From Succinatimonas hippei YIT 12066 (GTDB taxonomy: Bacteria > Pseudomonadota > Gammaproteobacteria > Enterobacterales > Succinivibrionaceae), in assembly GCF_000188195.1 (NCBI RefSeq), contig NZ_GL831067.1, positions 20,659-52,855 of the forward strand: a stretch of DNA of 32,197 nucleotides. The letters are read 5' to 3'. Below the pieces are notes generated by a model. That model ran no database searches and was not told the DNA's origin. It was given only the letters and a program-made list of their open reading frames with translations. Numbering within the stretch: the stretch's first letter is position 1; each line of letters opens with the position of its first letter. The translations under genes were made by a program, and so were the position numbers. This document shows, piece after piece, positions 24,271-32,173 of this stretch.

Positions 24271-25581
24271 CTAAATCATTCCGGCCCAAGTAGGAATAGA
24301 CATGGACAATGCCGGGATATAGGTTACTAACATCAGCACGATAATAATTGCGGCGAAGAACGGCAGCAATTTACGGGTAGCACTTTCAATTGAAACACCG
24401 CTGATGCTGCATCCGACGAATAATGCACTGCCTACAGGAGGCGTCATAATACCTACGCAAAGATTGAACATGATCATGATACCGAAATGGACCGGATGCA
24501 TACCGATAGCAGTAGCGATAGGCAGGAAGATCGGGGTGAAGATCAAAAGTGCCGGAGTCAAGTCCATAAACATGCCGACTATAAGCAGTACTACGTTGAT
24601 GATAAGCAGAATTATAATTTCATTAGTGGTAATCCCTAAAATGGTGTCGCTGATAAGTTTAGGCAGCTGAGTATAGGCAAGGACATAAGACATTGCCGAT
24701 GACGCACCGATAAGGAATAACACCAAACTGCTGATTTCAATCGTATCTTTGGCAATGAACTTTAAGGTTTTAAGGTCAATCTGTTTGTAAATGACGGATA
24801 AGATCAGAGCATAAACAACGGCAGCGCAGGCAGCTTCGGTTGCGGTGTAAATACCAGCTATGATACCGCCGATGATGACGATGATAAGAGCAAGACTCGG
24901 GAAAGCTTGCCAAATAATTTGACATGCTTCTTTGAAGGTAAATTTAACTACTACTCTATCGCCAGCGAGGGCAGGATTAATCTTTAAGTAGATTGCAACT
25001 ACAATCATACTGGCAAGACCCATTAATATTCCCGGAATATAGCCAGCAAGGAATAAAGCACCGATTGAAGTGCCGCCGCTTACTACTGAGTAAACGATCA
25101 TGCCGTTTGAGGGGGGAATAATTTGTCCTGTAGGTCCGGAAGCGATATTGGCTGCAGTGAACAAAGAAACGTCCATACCGTTTTTTTGTACCTGCGGCAG
25201 TAAGGTTTTGCCTACGGCAGCTACGGCTGCTACAGCCGATCCGGATACGGATCCGAAAAGCATGTTGGCTACAATGTTTACATGAGAAACGGCACCGGGG
25301 ATGCGTCCTACGAATATGTAGGCAAAGCGGATCAATCTGTTGGCTATGCCGCCATGGTTCATGATATTACCGGCTAGAATAAATAGAGGAACGGCCAGCA
25401 AGCTAAAGCTGTCTATACCGGTTACCATTTTTTGACCGGCAGTTGATACTGCTACGGTAAACGGCATAGTACTTATGAGAATAATGACAGAAGAAACGCC
25501 GATACTGATGGCAATGGGAACGCCTAAAGCAATTAAGGCGCCAAAAATAAGAACAAGGTAAATGCCTATAGATGCATCCAT
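24271..25581 (-). CDS. TRAP transporter large permease (DctM family) of the galactonate cluster
   Basis: Inner-membrane TRAP permease of 436 residues with about 12 hydrophobic helices. Typical blocks are SLLAVPLFILAGNIMNHGG at about 58-76, GPTGQIIPPSNG near 149-160 and NLCVGIMTPPVGSALF near 373-388. AAGGAG stands before the start, inside the end of the small-subunit gene, and only 2 bases separate stop and start. It pairs with DctQ (25584-26093) and the receptor at 26148-27125. The likely substrate is D-galactonate or a related aldonate, by linkage only. Confidence 0.93.
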   Translation of the reverse strand: MDASIGIYLVLIFGALIALGVPIAISIGVSSVIILISTMPFTVAVSTAGQKMVTGIDSFSLLAVPLFILAGNIMNHGGIANRLIRFAYIFVGRIPGAVSHVNIVANMLFGSVSGSAVAAVAAVGKTLLPQVQKNGMDVSLFTAANIASGPTGQIIPPSNGMIVYSVVSGGTSIGALFLAGYIPGILMGLASMIVVAIYLKINPALAGDRVVVKFTFKEACQIIWQAFPSLALIIVIIGGIIAGIYTATEAACAAVVYALILSVIYKQIDLKTLKFIAKDTIEISSLVLFLIGASSAMSYVLAYTQLPKLISDTILGITTNEIIILLIINVVLLIVGMFMDLTPALLIFTPIFLPIATAIGMHPVHFGIMIMFNLCVGIMTPPVGSALFVGCSISGVSIESATRKLLPFFAAIIIVLMLVTYIPALSMSIPTWAGMI

Positions 25582-25583
25582 TT

Positions 25584-26093
25584 TTAGGCTCCTTCTTTTT
25601 TGTCTTCGTTGGCTGAACCGTTACCTAAAAACAGTTCGATGATGTTTAATATCATGTAGTAAATGATGCAAACAGCACTTATTGGCAGAATAGAATAGAA
25701 TACTCCCATCGGGATTCCTAAAGAAGGGGAAGGTTGTCCCATAGTTCTGCCGATTAAGCGTTGACTGCCGTAGATCATGACGAATACGGCAAAAAGAACT
25801 ATAAGCGCATAAGTAAAGGCGACTACGGTTTTCTTGGCATTTGCCGGCATCATATCTCTTAATGAGGTAACGCTTAAATGTCCGTTGTTGCCAAAGAGGT
25901 AAGCTCCACCTAAGAAACTCATCCATACCATGAGAAAACGCGCGGCTTCATCGGTAAAAGTACTTGGTGATTGCGCTACATAGCGTGATAAAACCTGCCA
26001 AGTCACATCGACTACTAGCAATGTTAAAATCACGATATTAATGCCAAAGAGGCATTTATCCATCACGGATTTTAGAAATTTAACAGTCTGCAT
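25584..26093 (-). CDS. TRAP transporter small permease (DctQ family) of the galactonate cluster
   Basis: A 169-residue inner-membrane protein with four hydrophobic segments (about 15-35, 48-66, 88-108 and 130-150). The family-typical FTDEAARFLMVWMSFLGGA stretch lies at 41-59. The ribosome site is weak (GGATAG). It follows the receptor gene after a 54-base gap holding a hairpin, and is almost fused to the large-subunit gene. Confidence 0.9.
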   Translation of the reverse strand: MQTVKFLKSVMDKCLFGINIVILTLLVVDVTWQVLSRYVAQSPSTFTDEAARFLMVWMSFLGGAYLFGNNGHLSVTSLRDMMPANAKKTVVAFTYALIVLFAVFVMIYGSQRLIGRTMGQPSPSLGIPMGVFYSILPISAVCIIYYMILNIIELFLGNGSANEDKKEGA

Positions 26094-26114
26094 TTTTTTC
26101 TATCCGTAAAAAGA

Positions 26115-26133
26115 CGGCATCAGGATGATGCCG
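26115..26133 (-). terminator. Hairpin between the TRAP receptor and permease genes, possible partial terminator
   Basis: CGGCATC (26115-26121) and GATGCCG (26127-26133) form a perfect 7-base stem with a 5-base loop. In the leftward transcript it is followed by TCTTTTT. It lies between dctP and dctQM, so it could let the receptor be made in excess over the permease by partial termination or by shielding the dctP message 3' end. Confidence 0.6.
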
Positions 26134-26147
26134 CCAGATTAAAAAGA

Positions 26148-27125
26148 TTACTGTAATTCCTGAATAGCCTTAATGAGGTCGGCACGATCTGGATTTTTCA
26201 TTTCATTTTCAAGAATGCTCTTGGTCTTTTCGACGAACGGAGCTTTATCTACAGTTACGATTTCGATGCCGAGATCTTTCGCTTTTGCTTTATTGGCGTT
26301 AGTTTGCTCAACGAAAAGACGCATTTGCTCATCACGAGCATAAGCGGCAGCTTCTGTAACCCACTGCTGTTCCTGCTCGGATAAGTCATCCCAAGTATAT
26401 TGAGACATAATTACTACGTTAGGCGGCATGGAGTGTTCGTCTTCGTTGAAGTATTTGGCTACTTCAAAATGGCGAGACTGTACATAGAACACGAAGTTGT
26501 TTTCTGCACCATCAATAACTGATTGCTGTAAAGCTGAATAAACTTCAGTTGATGATAGAGGCGTAGGTTGTCCGCCCATAAGCTTTACAGTGTCAATTGA
26601 CATCTGCGATTCAGGAACGCGCATCTTGAGTCCGTCTAAATCTTCAGGTTTATTGATGGGTTTTTTAGTATAGAAGCTGCGCGGTCCACAGGTTTCAAAC
26701 CATAAACCCTTAAAACCTTCATCGGCAGAAGCGTCAAGCAGATATTTATATGCGATATCGGATTTAATGAAGTGCTGCACGTGTTCAAAAGATCTGAAAA
26801 GGTAAGGAATATTAGTTACGGCGTAGCGGGGGAAGAAGGTTTCAATGACCTGACCTCCGACCATGCTGATATCGAGAGCTCCGTTTAAAACCTGTTCAGC
26901 AACTTCACGTTCACCGCCTAATTGGCCGTTAGGGAAAATGGTGACTGTTATATCACCGCCTGAGAGTTCTTTTAATTTTTCACCAAAAGCGACGAAGCTT
27001 AAGTGAGTAGGATCATCTTCTACATGAGAATGAGCCATTCTTAATTCGCGGGCTTCAACAGAGGAGGCTAAAGCCGCGCAGGTAACACAGGCTAAAAGGG
27101 CTGCGGAGATTTTTGATAATTTCAT
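26148..27125 (-). CDS. TRAP transporter substrate-binding protein (DctP family) of the galactonate cluster
   Basis: Periplasmic receptor of 325 residues. Residues 1-25 form a Sec signal peptide ending SVEA, without lipobox, so this receptor is soluble, unlike the lipoprotein receptor of the left operon. Arg169 (LKMRVPES) is the conserved carboxylate-binding residue. The block STEVYSALQQ ending in DGAENN at 205-210 carries the conserved Asn. I start at 27125, with GAGG 7 bases upstream; the TTG-started extension to 27191 adds a non-signal-like N-terminus. It is the first leftward gene from the divergent promoter. Uptake of an aldonate such as galactonate is inferred from the adjoining dgo genes. 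Confidence 0.92.
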   Translation of the reverse strand: MKLSKISAALLACVTCAALASSVEARELRMAHSHVEDDPTHLSFVAFGEKLKELSGGDITVTIFPNGQLGGEREVAEQVLNGALDISMVGGQVIETFFPRYAVTNIPYLFRSFEHVQHFIKSDIAYKYLLDASADEGFKGLWFETCGPRSFYTKKPINKPEDLDGLKMRVPESQMSIDTVKLMGGQPTPLSSTEVYSALQQSVIDGAENNFVFYVQSRHFEVAKYFNEDEHSMPPNVVIMSQYTWDDLSEQEQQWVTEAAAYARDEQMRLFVEQTNANKAKAKDLGIEIVTVDKAPFVEKTKSILENEMKNPDRADLIKAIQELQ

Positions 27126-27195
27126 ATCGGGACCTCGTTCAATATGGATGAAATTGAAGTTGTTATTTAGGATATAAAAAGAAAAATACAAGTAG

Positions 27196-27211
27196 CATGA
27201 TATAAATCACA
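27196..27211. promoter_or_regulatory. CRP-like site 1 in the divergent promoter region
   Basis: CATGATATAAATCACA matches 8 of the 10 core positions of TGTGA-N6-TCACA. It lies 71 bases before the TRAP receptor start and about 190 before the dehydrogenase start. Next to it, ATTATT/AATAAT (27212-27226) forms a perfect inverted repeat that could bind a local regulator. Confidence 0.45.
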
Positions 27212-27326
27212 ATTATTCAAAATAATATTCATGTGTCTATAATAACAGATTTAGTTAAATTATATATAATTTTCAATATGTTATCTAAGACTTAAACTGA
27301 AATTATTTGCTTTAAAATAGTAAAAA

Positions 27327-27342
27327 TGTGATTTTTTTCAAA
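27327..27342. promoter_or_regulatory. CRP-like site 2 in the divergent promoter region
   Basis: TGTGATTTTTTTCAAA matches 9 of 10 core positions of the CRP consensus. It lies 60 bases in front of the rightward dehydrogenase start, a distance suited to activation. The palindrome TCTTATAAGA (27361-27370) lies between it and the gene and may hold a -10 or an operator. Confidence 0.45.
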
Positions 27343-27401
27343 TAAATAATTTTAATTATGTCTTATAAGATAGACAGTTTTATAAAAAATTGGTGTTAAA
27401 T

Positions 27402-28364
27402 ATGAGTGCTTTAATAGTAAAACAGGCCTATATTCCTTCTATGCTTGAAGATTTAATCAATAAGCAGTACAAGATGATTGACTTGGCTGAAGCTCAAGGA
27501 ATCACAGATAATGAAGAAATTTTGAATAATACGGAAATAATGATTACTAACGGTGAAGCCAAAGTTGGTAAGGATTTGATTGATAAATATAATAATTTAA
27601 AGCTGATTGCAGATTTTGGCGTTGGGTACGACGGGATCGATGTAAATTATGCGGTTAAAAAAGGTATAAAAGTTACCCATACGCCGGGAGTGTTGACTGA
27701 TGATGTCGCGGATTTGGGAGTAGGTTTGCTTATAGCGTTAAGTCGGGAAATTCCTAAAGCAGATAAGTTTGTTAAATACGGAAAATGGCAAGAGTTGGGA
27801 ATGGGATCTTTTTCTTGGACGCATAAAGTTTCAGGAAGCAGGGTCGGCATTGTCGGTATGGGAAGAATCGGCAGCGCAATTGCCAAACGTTTATCCGCTT
27901 TTGACGTGACTATAGGTTATTGCAATCAAAGTAAAGTTGATAATGAAAATTATCTATATTTTTCTTCATTGGTTGATTTGGCCTCTTTTTCAGATTTTCT
28001 GGTTGTATGCGTTCCCGGGATTAAGGAAAACTGCCATTTAATTAATAAAAATGTTTTAAAAGCGTTGGGGGCTTCGGGAGCATTAATTAATATTTCACGC
28101 GGCAGTGTTGTAGACGAGGAATATTTAACTGGAGCTCTTATCAATAAAGAAATTAGAGGAGCGGCCTTGGATGTTTTTGAACATGAACCTTATGTCAGTG
28201 ACAAATTGCGTAATCTTGATAATGTCATCTTAACGCCGCATATGGCCAGTGCTACTTGGGAGACCCGTAAAGCGATGGCGCAGCTTGTTTTTGATAACGT
28301 TACGGCTTTCATTCAGGGAAAAGAACTTATCACTCCGGTCCCTGAGTGTTTTAAGGTAAAATAA
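27402..28364 (+). CDS. D-isomer-specific 2-hydroxyacid dehydrogenase
   Basis: NAD(P)-dependent reductase of 2-keto acids such as hydroxypyruvate, glyoxylate or 2-keto-aldonates, 320 residues. The Rossmann motif GMGRIG is at 152-157. The catalytic triad is present: Arg233 (ISRG), Glu262 (EHEP) and His280 (TPHMAS). The start is the ATG at 27402 with a weak GGTG; a TTG at 27390 would add four residues. It is the first gene of the rightward dgo transcript, 21 bases before the regulator gene. It may feed an alternative hydroxy/keto acid into the pathway or act as a redox valve; galactonate degradation itself does not need it. Confidence 0.88.
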   Translation: MSALIVKQAYIPSMLEDLINKQYKMIDLAEAQGITDNEEILNNTEIMITNGEAKVGKDLIDKYNNLKLIADFGVGYDGIDVNYAVKKGIKVTHTPGVLTDDVADLGVGLLIALSREIPKADKFVKYGKWQELGMGSFSWTHKVSGSRVGIVGMGRIGSAIAKRLSAFDVTIGYCNQSKVDNENYLYFSSLVDLASFSDFLVVCVPGIKENCHLINKNVLKALGASGALINISRGSVVDEEYLTGALINKEIRGAALDVFEHEPYVSDKLRNLDNVILTPHMASATWETRKAMAQLVFDNVTAFIQGKELITPVPECFKVK

Positions 28365-28385
28365 CTTCCGAAATTTGAAGAGGTT

Positions 28386-29153
28386 ATGATGGAAGAAAAA
28401 TCACGAGTTCCTGCACTTACAAGATGTATGGCAATTTTGTCTTATCTTGAAAAGCATAAAAAATGTACTATCTCAGAGTTGGTTAGCGCTTTAAAACTGC
28501 CGCGTAGTTCCGGATATGTTTTAGTTGATGAAATGCTAAAACAGGGACTGATCAATCAGGATAAAAACGGTAATTTGCAATTATGGATGCGTCTTATAGA
28601 GCTCGGCTCTTGTGCTTCTCGTAATATTGATTTGCGCGATAAAATCGTTCCGTCATTAAGTTCACTTTTAGACAGTGTTGATTGCCTTGCCGTGCATTAT
28701 GGGATCATGGAAGGAGATCGCGGATTTTACGTGATTAAGCTTGAAAGTCCGCGTGCCGGAATGCTTATAAAATCTCGCGAGGGATTGCCTGTTTCATTGG
28801 TGCATGCAGGATTAGGCAAATGTCTTCTTGCTTATCAAAGTCCTGAGGTAAGAGAAAGAATTCTACCGACGATTGATTATACACCTGAAAGTCCTACTTC
28901 TATAACCACGCCAGAAGCGTTAAGGGCAGAACTTGCAAAAATAAGACTTCAAGGTTGGGCTTTTGATAATAGTGAAGGTGAGGCCGATATTCGTTGTGTA
29001 GCAGCCCCTGTTTTTAATGCGCAGCATGAACTGTTAGGAGCGATATCAATTGTCGGATCTGTTCTTAAATTTAATGATGATGTGATCCCGGATGTGGTAA
29101 GAAAAGTGAAGCAGTGCGCAAGCAGCATTGAGCAAAGTATTCTTTCATATTAG
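28386..29153 (+). CDS. IclR-family transcriptional regulator of the galactonate cluster
   Basis: Regulator of 255 residues: winged helix at about 8-70 (LPRSSGYVLVDEML recognition region) and effector-binding domain at about 80-250. The second ATG (28389) is better spaced from GAGG (5 bases) than the first (2 bases). It lies between the dehydrogenase and aldolase genes and probably senses a keto-deoxy acid or aldonate, controlling both divergent transcripts. In E. coli the dgo genes are governed by the GntR-family DgoR, so regulator type differs. It is not close in sequence to the IclR regulator of the left operon. Confidence 0.9.
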   Translation: MMEEKSRVPALTRCMAILSYLEKHKKCTISELVSALKLPRSSGYVLVDEMLKQGLINQDKNGNLQLWMRLIELGSCASRNIDLRDKIVPSLSSLLDSVDCLAVHYGIMEGDRGFYVIKLESPRAGMLIKSREGLPVSLVHAGLGKCLLAYQSPEVRERILPTIDYTPESPTSITTPEALRAELAKIRLQGWAFDNSEGEADIRCVAAPVFNAQHELLGAISIVGSVLKFNDDVIPDVVRKVKQCASSIEQSILSY

Positions 29154-29189
29154 ATTAATTTTTATCTATTATATTAGAATTGATTTTAA

Positions 29190-29195
29190 TATAAT
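29190..29195 (+). promoter_or_regulatory. Possible -10 box before the aldolase gene
   Basis: A perfect TATAAT 195 bases before the aldolase start, without a convincing -35. If used, it would give a leader of about 185 bases containing the hairpins at 29324-29363. Confidence 0.3.
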
Positions 29196-29323
29196 AAAAT
29201 TTGTGATGATCGTAGATTTTTTTAGTTCAATTTTTGATTATTCTTTAATAATGAGGTTATTTGGGGTGCTTTTTTGTTTTTCCCGTAAATCTCGCTTTTT
29301 ATTTAAAAGTTTCTCAAAATGAA

Positions 29324-29363
29324 GAGATTAAATTTTTATAAAAAGGATTAAATCTCCTTTTTT
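29324..29363 (+). promoter_or_regulatory. Leader with two mutually exclusive hairpins before the aldolase gene
   Basis: Stem A: AAAAGGA (29341-29347) with TCCTTTT (29355-29361), loop TTAAATC, followed by further T residues, terminator-like. Stem B: GAGATTAAAT (29324-29333) with ATTAAATCTC (29347-29356), 9 of 10 pairs, which uses the loop and part of the right arm of stem A. Only one can form at a time, the logic of an attenuator. Confidence 0.4.
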
Positions 29364-29390
29364 GCAAGAAATTTAAAGGTGATGATAGTT

Positions 29391-30032
29391 ATGAATACTT
29401 TAGATTTTATTTATGAAAAAAAATTAGTTGCGATCTCTCGCGGCGTTTACGGGGATAATTTGTTAAAAGCTTCTCAAATCATTAATGAAGAAGGTATTTG
29501 TTTACTGGAAATCACTTTTGATCAATCATCCTCTACTAATCTTATTGATACTCCTAAATCAATTGAAAAAGTTAAAAATGCTTTAGGAGATAAGATGTGC
29601 GTCGGCGCCGGTACCGTGATGACCATTGAGCAGGCTCGTGCTGCCAAGGCAGCCGGGGCTGATTTTGCACTGGCTCCAAATACTGATGTCGCCGTAATTC
29701 ACGAGATGAAAAAACTCGGTCTTATAGCTGTTCCCGGAGCTTTTACACCGTCAGAAGTGGCAACTGCTTATAATGAAGGTGCTGATATCGTCAAGTTATT
29801 CCCGGCTTCGATTTTAGGGCTTGAATACGTTAAAGCCTTCAGAGCTCCGATTAACCACATCCCATTAATGGCTGTCGGCGGTGTAAGCGTAGATAATGTA
29901 AAAGAATTCTTGTCTTCTGGTTTTATGTCTGCAGGTGTAGGTTCACACATTATTAATGCTAAAAAAATCGCTTCAGGTGATTTTGATGGCGTTCGCAACG
30001 CTGCCAAGGGTTTTGTCGCTGCTATCAAGTAA
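29391..30032 (+). CDS. dgoA: 2-dehydro-3-deoxy-6-phosphogalactonate (KDPGal/KDPG) aldolase
   Basis: Class I aldolase of 213 residues cleaving 2-keto-3-deoxy-6-phosphogalactonate to pyruvate and glyceraldehyde 3-phosphate. The Schiff-base Lys135 lies in ADIVKLFPA, the acid/base Glu40 in LLEITF, and Arg17 in the ISRG stretch. The phosphate-site GG of AVGGVS (161-166) is in place. The start is the ATG at 29391: AAAGGTGA upstream is a good ribosome site, whereas the GTG at 29379 lies inside it. KDPG and KDPGal aldolases are hard to separate by eye; the adjacent dgoK and dgoD favour the galactonate role. It precedes dgoK by 12 bases. Confidence 0.88.
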   Translation: MNTLDFIYEKKLVAISRGVYGDNLLKASQIINEEGICLLEITFDQSSSTNLIDTPKSIEKVKNALGDKMCVGAGTVMTIEQARAAKAAGADFALAPNTDVAVIHEMKKLGLIAVPGAFTPSEVATAYNEGADIVKLFPASILGLEYVKAFRAPINHIPLMAVGGVSVDNVKEFLSSGFMSAGVGSHIINAKKIASGDFDGVRNAAKGFVAAIK

Positions 30033-30044
30033 AGGAGAGATTAA

Positions 30045-30950
30045 ATGAGCGCGAAAAATTTTGTCGTATGTGATTGGGGGTCAACCAATATTCGTGCTTT
30101 CTTGTATTTAGACGGAAAGCAGGTTGAAATAAAAAAATCCCATGAAGGCGTAACTACTGTTCGCGGTAAAGACTGTGAAGGTGCTTTTGATCGTCTTACT
30201 GCAGAATGGTTCCAAAAATACGGCCCGATGCCGACTATTATGGCAGGAATGGTGGGAAGTATTAACGGCTGGACTGATGCTGCATACCTTGATTGCCCGG
30301 TTGATTTGGGAGATCTTTCCAGTCAATTGACAGAAGTACACCACTCAAAAGGATATAAAATTCGTATTGTTCCCGGTATTTGCGTAAGGGATAAAGATAA
30401 CTGGAACGTTATTCGCGGAGAAGAGACTCAGCTGGCCGGAGCTTTTAAATTAAGTCCTTCTAAGGTTTATATTATGCCGGGTACTCACTGCAAGTGGGTA
30501 TTGGCTGACGGTTCTCGCGTTAACAGCTTTAGAACTGCAATGACCGGTGAAATGCACTCTATTATGATGAAGTATTCATTGGTCGGACTCGGTGCCGGAG
30601 AGCAGGAAGATTCAGAGCCTGATTTCATGGCAGGTTTGGAGCGCGGTTATACTGAAAATAATATCGTTCCACGTTTGTTTGAAATTCGCGGTGCTAATAT
30701 TTTAGGCGGTATTAAGCCTTGCCATGTCGGTGAATTCTTATCAGGTCTTTTAATCGGAGCTGAAGTGGCTTCCATGCAGAAGATTTTCAAGTTCACAAAA
30801 GAAGACAGCCCGCTTACCGTAATTGCCAATGACTTCTTCTATGCAAGATATGAGAAAGCTTTGAAGCTTGCAGGACTTGAAGCAAAGCAGCTTGATGCCG
30901 ATACTTGTTTCTTGGAAGGTATCATCCCGCTTGCACAGTCATTACTGTAA
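30045..30950 (+). CDS. dgoK: 2-dehydro-3-deoxygalactonokinase
   Basis: Phosphorylates 2-keto-3-deoxygalactonate at C6 with ATP, second step of D-galactonate breakdown. The 301 residues agree with the DgoK family. Typical stretches are VVCDWGSTNIRAFL at 7-20 (phosphate loop of the actin-like fold), the IRGEETQLAGAF stretch (about 125-136), MPGTHCKWV (146-154) and the TAMTGEMHSIM stretch (about 166-176). An AAAGGAG site precedes the ATG. It is coupled to dgoA and is followed by a terminator-like hairpin before dgoD. Confidence 0.95.
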   Translation: MSAKNFVVCDWGSTNIRAFLYLDGKQVEIKKSHEGVTTVRGKDCEGAFDRLTAEWFQKYGPMPTIMAGMVGSINGWTDAAYLDCPVDLGDLSSQLTEVHHSKGYKIRIVPGICVRDKDNWNVIRGEETQLAGAFKLSPSKVYIMPGTHCKWVLADGSRVNSFRTAMTGEMHSIMMKYSLVGLGAGEQEDSEPDFMAGLERGYTENNIVPRLFEIRGANILGGIKPCHVGEFLSGLLIGAEVASMQKIFKFTKEDSPLTVIANDFFYARYEKALKLAGLEAKQLDADTCFLEGIIPLAQSLL

Positions 30951-30970
30951 TAAAATATTTAAATTAATTT

Positions 30971-30992
30971 AACGCCCGTAAGGGCGTTTTTT
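30971..30992 (+). terminator. Intrinsic terminator between dgoK and dgoD
   Basis: AACGCCC (30971-30977) pairs with GGGCGTT (30982-30988) around GTAA, followed by a T-run to 30992, only 15 bases before the dgoD start. Read-through, antitermination or a promoter inside dgoK would be needed to express dgoD. Confidence 0.88.
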
Positions 30993-31007
30993 AAAGGTTA
31001 TTGAGTT

Positions 31008-32159
31008 ATGAAGATTACTAAGGTCAGTACTTACCGTGTTTTACCGCGCTGGATGTTCGTCAAGATTGAGACCGATGAGGGCATTTCCGGTTGGGGTGAG
31101 CCGGTTGTTGAAGGTCATGCCAAGACTGTAGAAGCAGCTGTTCATGAGTGTGCTGAATACATTGTCGGAAAAGATCCTTCTAATATCAATGATATTTGGC
31201 AGATGCTGTACCGTACACGCTTTTATCGCGGCGGTCCTATAATGATGTCGGCCATTGCCGGTATTGATCAGGCATTATGGGATATTAAAGGTAAAGCTTT
31301 AAATGTTAATGTCACTGAGCTGTTAGGAGGAAAAGTCCGCGATAAGATTAAGGCCTACAGTTGGGTCGGCGGAGATCGTCCCGCTGACGTGGTTGAGGGC
31401 ATTAACAAACTGCGTGAAATCGGTTTTGATACATTTAAGCTTAACGGCTGTGAAGATTTGGGTATGATTGATACCCATAAAAAGATGAAGCATTCAATTC
31501 ACATTGCAGAACAAATTCGTAAAGAATTCGGTGATGAAATTGAGTTTGGTCTTGATTTCCATGGCCGCGTTACTGCTCCGATGGCAAAGTTAATGATGAA
31601 GGAGCTTGAACCTTATCATCCTTATTTCATTGAGGAGCCGGTACTCGCTGAAAACTGTGAGTATTATAGAGATTTAGCTGATTGCTCAAGTCTTATTATT
31701 GCAGCTGGCGAGCGTATGTATTCACGCTTTGAATTTAAACGCGTATTTGAGGCGCGCGGCGTGTCTATTCTTCAGCCTGATTTGTCACATGCCGGCGGTA
31801 TCACCGAGTGCATGAAGATCGCTTCAATGGCCGAGGCTTATGATGTGGCTATTGCTCCGCATTGCCCGTTGGGTCCTGTAGCTTTGGCTTCATGTCTTGC
31901 TGTTGATATGGTGTCTTGGAATGCGGCACTGCAAGAACAGAGCATGGGTATTCATTATAATCAGGGGGCTGAGCTTTTAACTTATGTGAACAATCCTGAA
32001 GACTTTGATATGTCTGACGGTTTCTTGCATGCCTTAACCAAGCCTGGCCTCGGTGTTGAGGTTAATGAAGAAAGAATAAAGAAAGCTGCTGAAGAAGCTG
32101 ATGTAAATTGGCATAATCCGGTATGGCGTCATCCTGACGGATCTGTTGCCGAATGGTAA
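31008..32159 (+). CDS. dgoD: D-galactonate dehydratase
   Basis: Mandelate-racemase-type enolase-superfamily enzyme that dehydrates D-galactonate to 2-keto-3-deoxygalactonate. The 383 residues are almost the E. coli length. All catalytic positions are in register with E. coli DgoD: metal ligands Asp183, Glu209 and Glu235, and the acid/base residues His185 and His285. The opening [20 protein letters not shown] and the tail [14 protein letters not shown] are family-typical. The ribosome site (AAGG, about 10 bases away) abuts the T-run of the preceding terminator. It is the last gene of the rightward cluster, followed by a strong terminator. Confidence 0.97.
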   Translation: MKITKVSTYRVLPRWMFVKIETDEGISGWGEPVVEGHAKTVEAAVHECAEYIVGKDPSNINDIWQMLYRTRFYRGGPIMMSAIAGIDQALWDIKGKALNVNVTELLGGKVRDKIKAYSWVGGDRPADVVEGINKLREIGFDTFKLNGCEDLGMIDTHKKMKHSIHIAEQIRKEFGDEIEFGLDFHGRVTAPMAKLMMKELEPYHPYFIEEPVLAENCEYYRDLADCSSLIIAAGERMYSRFEFKRVFEARGVSILQPDLSHAGGITECMKIASMAEAYDVAIAPHCPLGPVALASCLAVDMVSWNAALQEQSMGIHYNQGAELLTYVNNPEDFDMSDGFLHALTKPGLGVEVNEERIKKAAEEADVNWHNPVWRHPDGSVAEW

Positions 32160-32173
32160 TTTCAAACATTAAA

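Noticed and set aside
29128-29322. A 64-codon hydrophobic frame overlapping the end of the galactonate IclR gene
   Set aside because: It starts with TTG inside the regulator gene, has no ribosome binding site, and its composition (Phe, Ile, Ser) is what AT-rich noncoding DNA gives.
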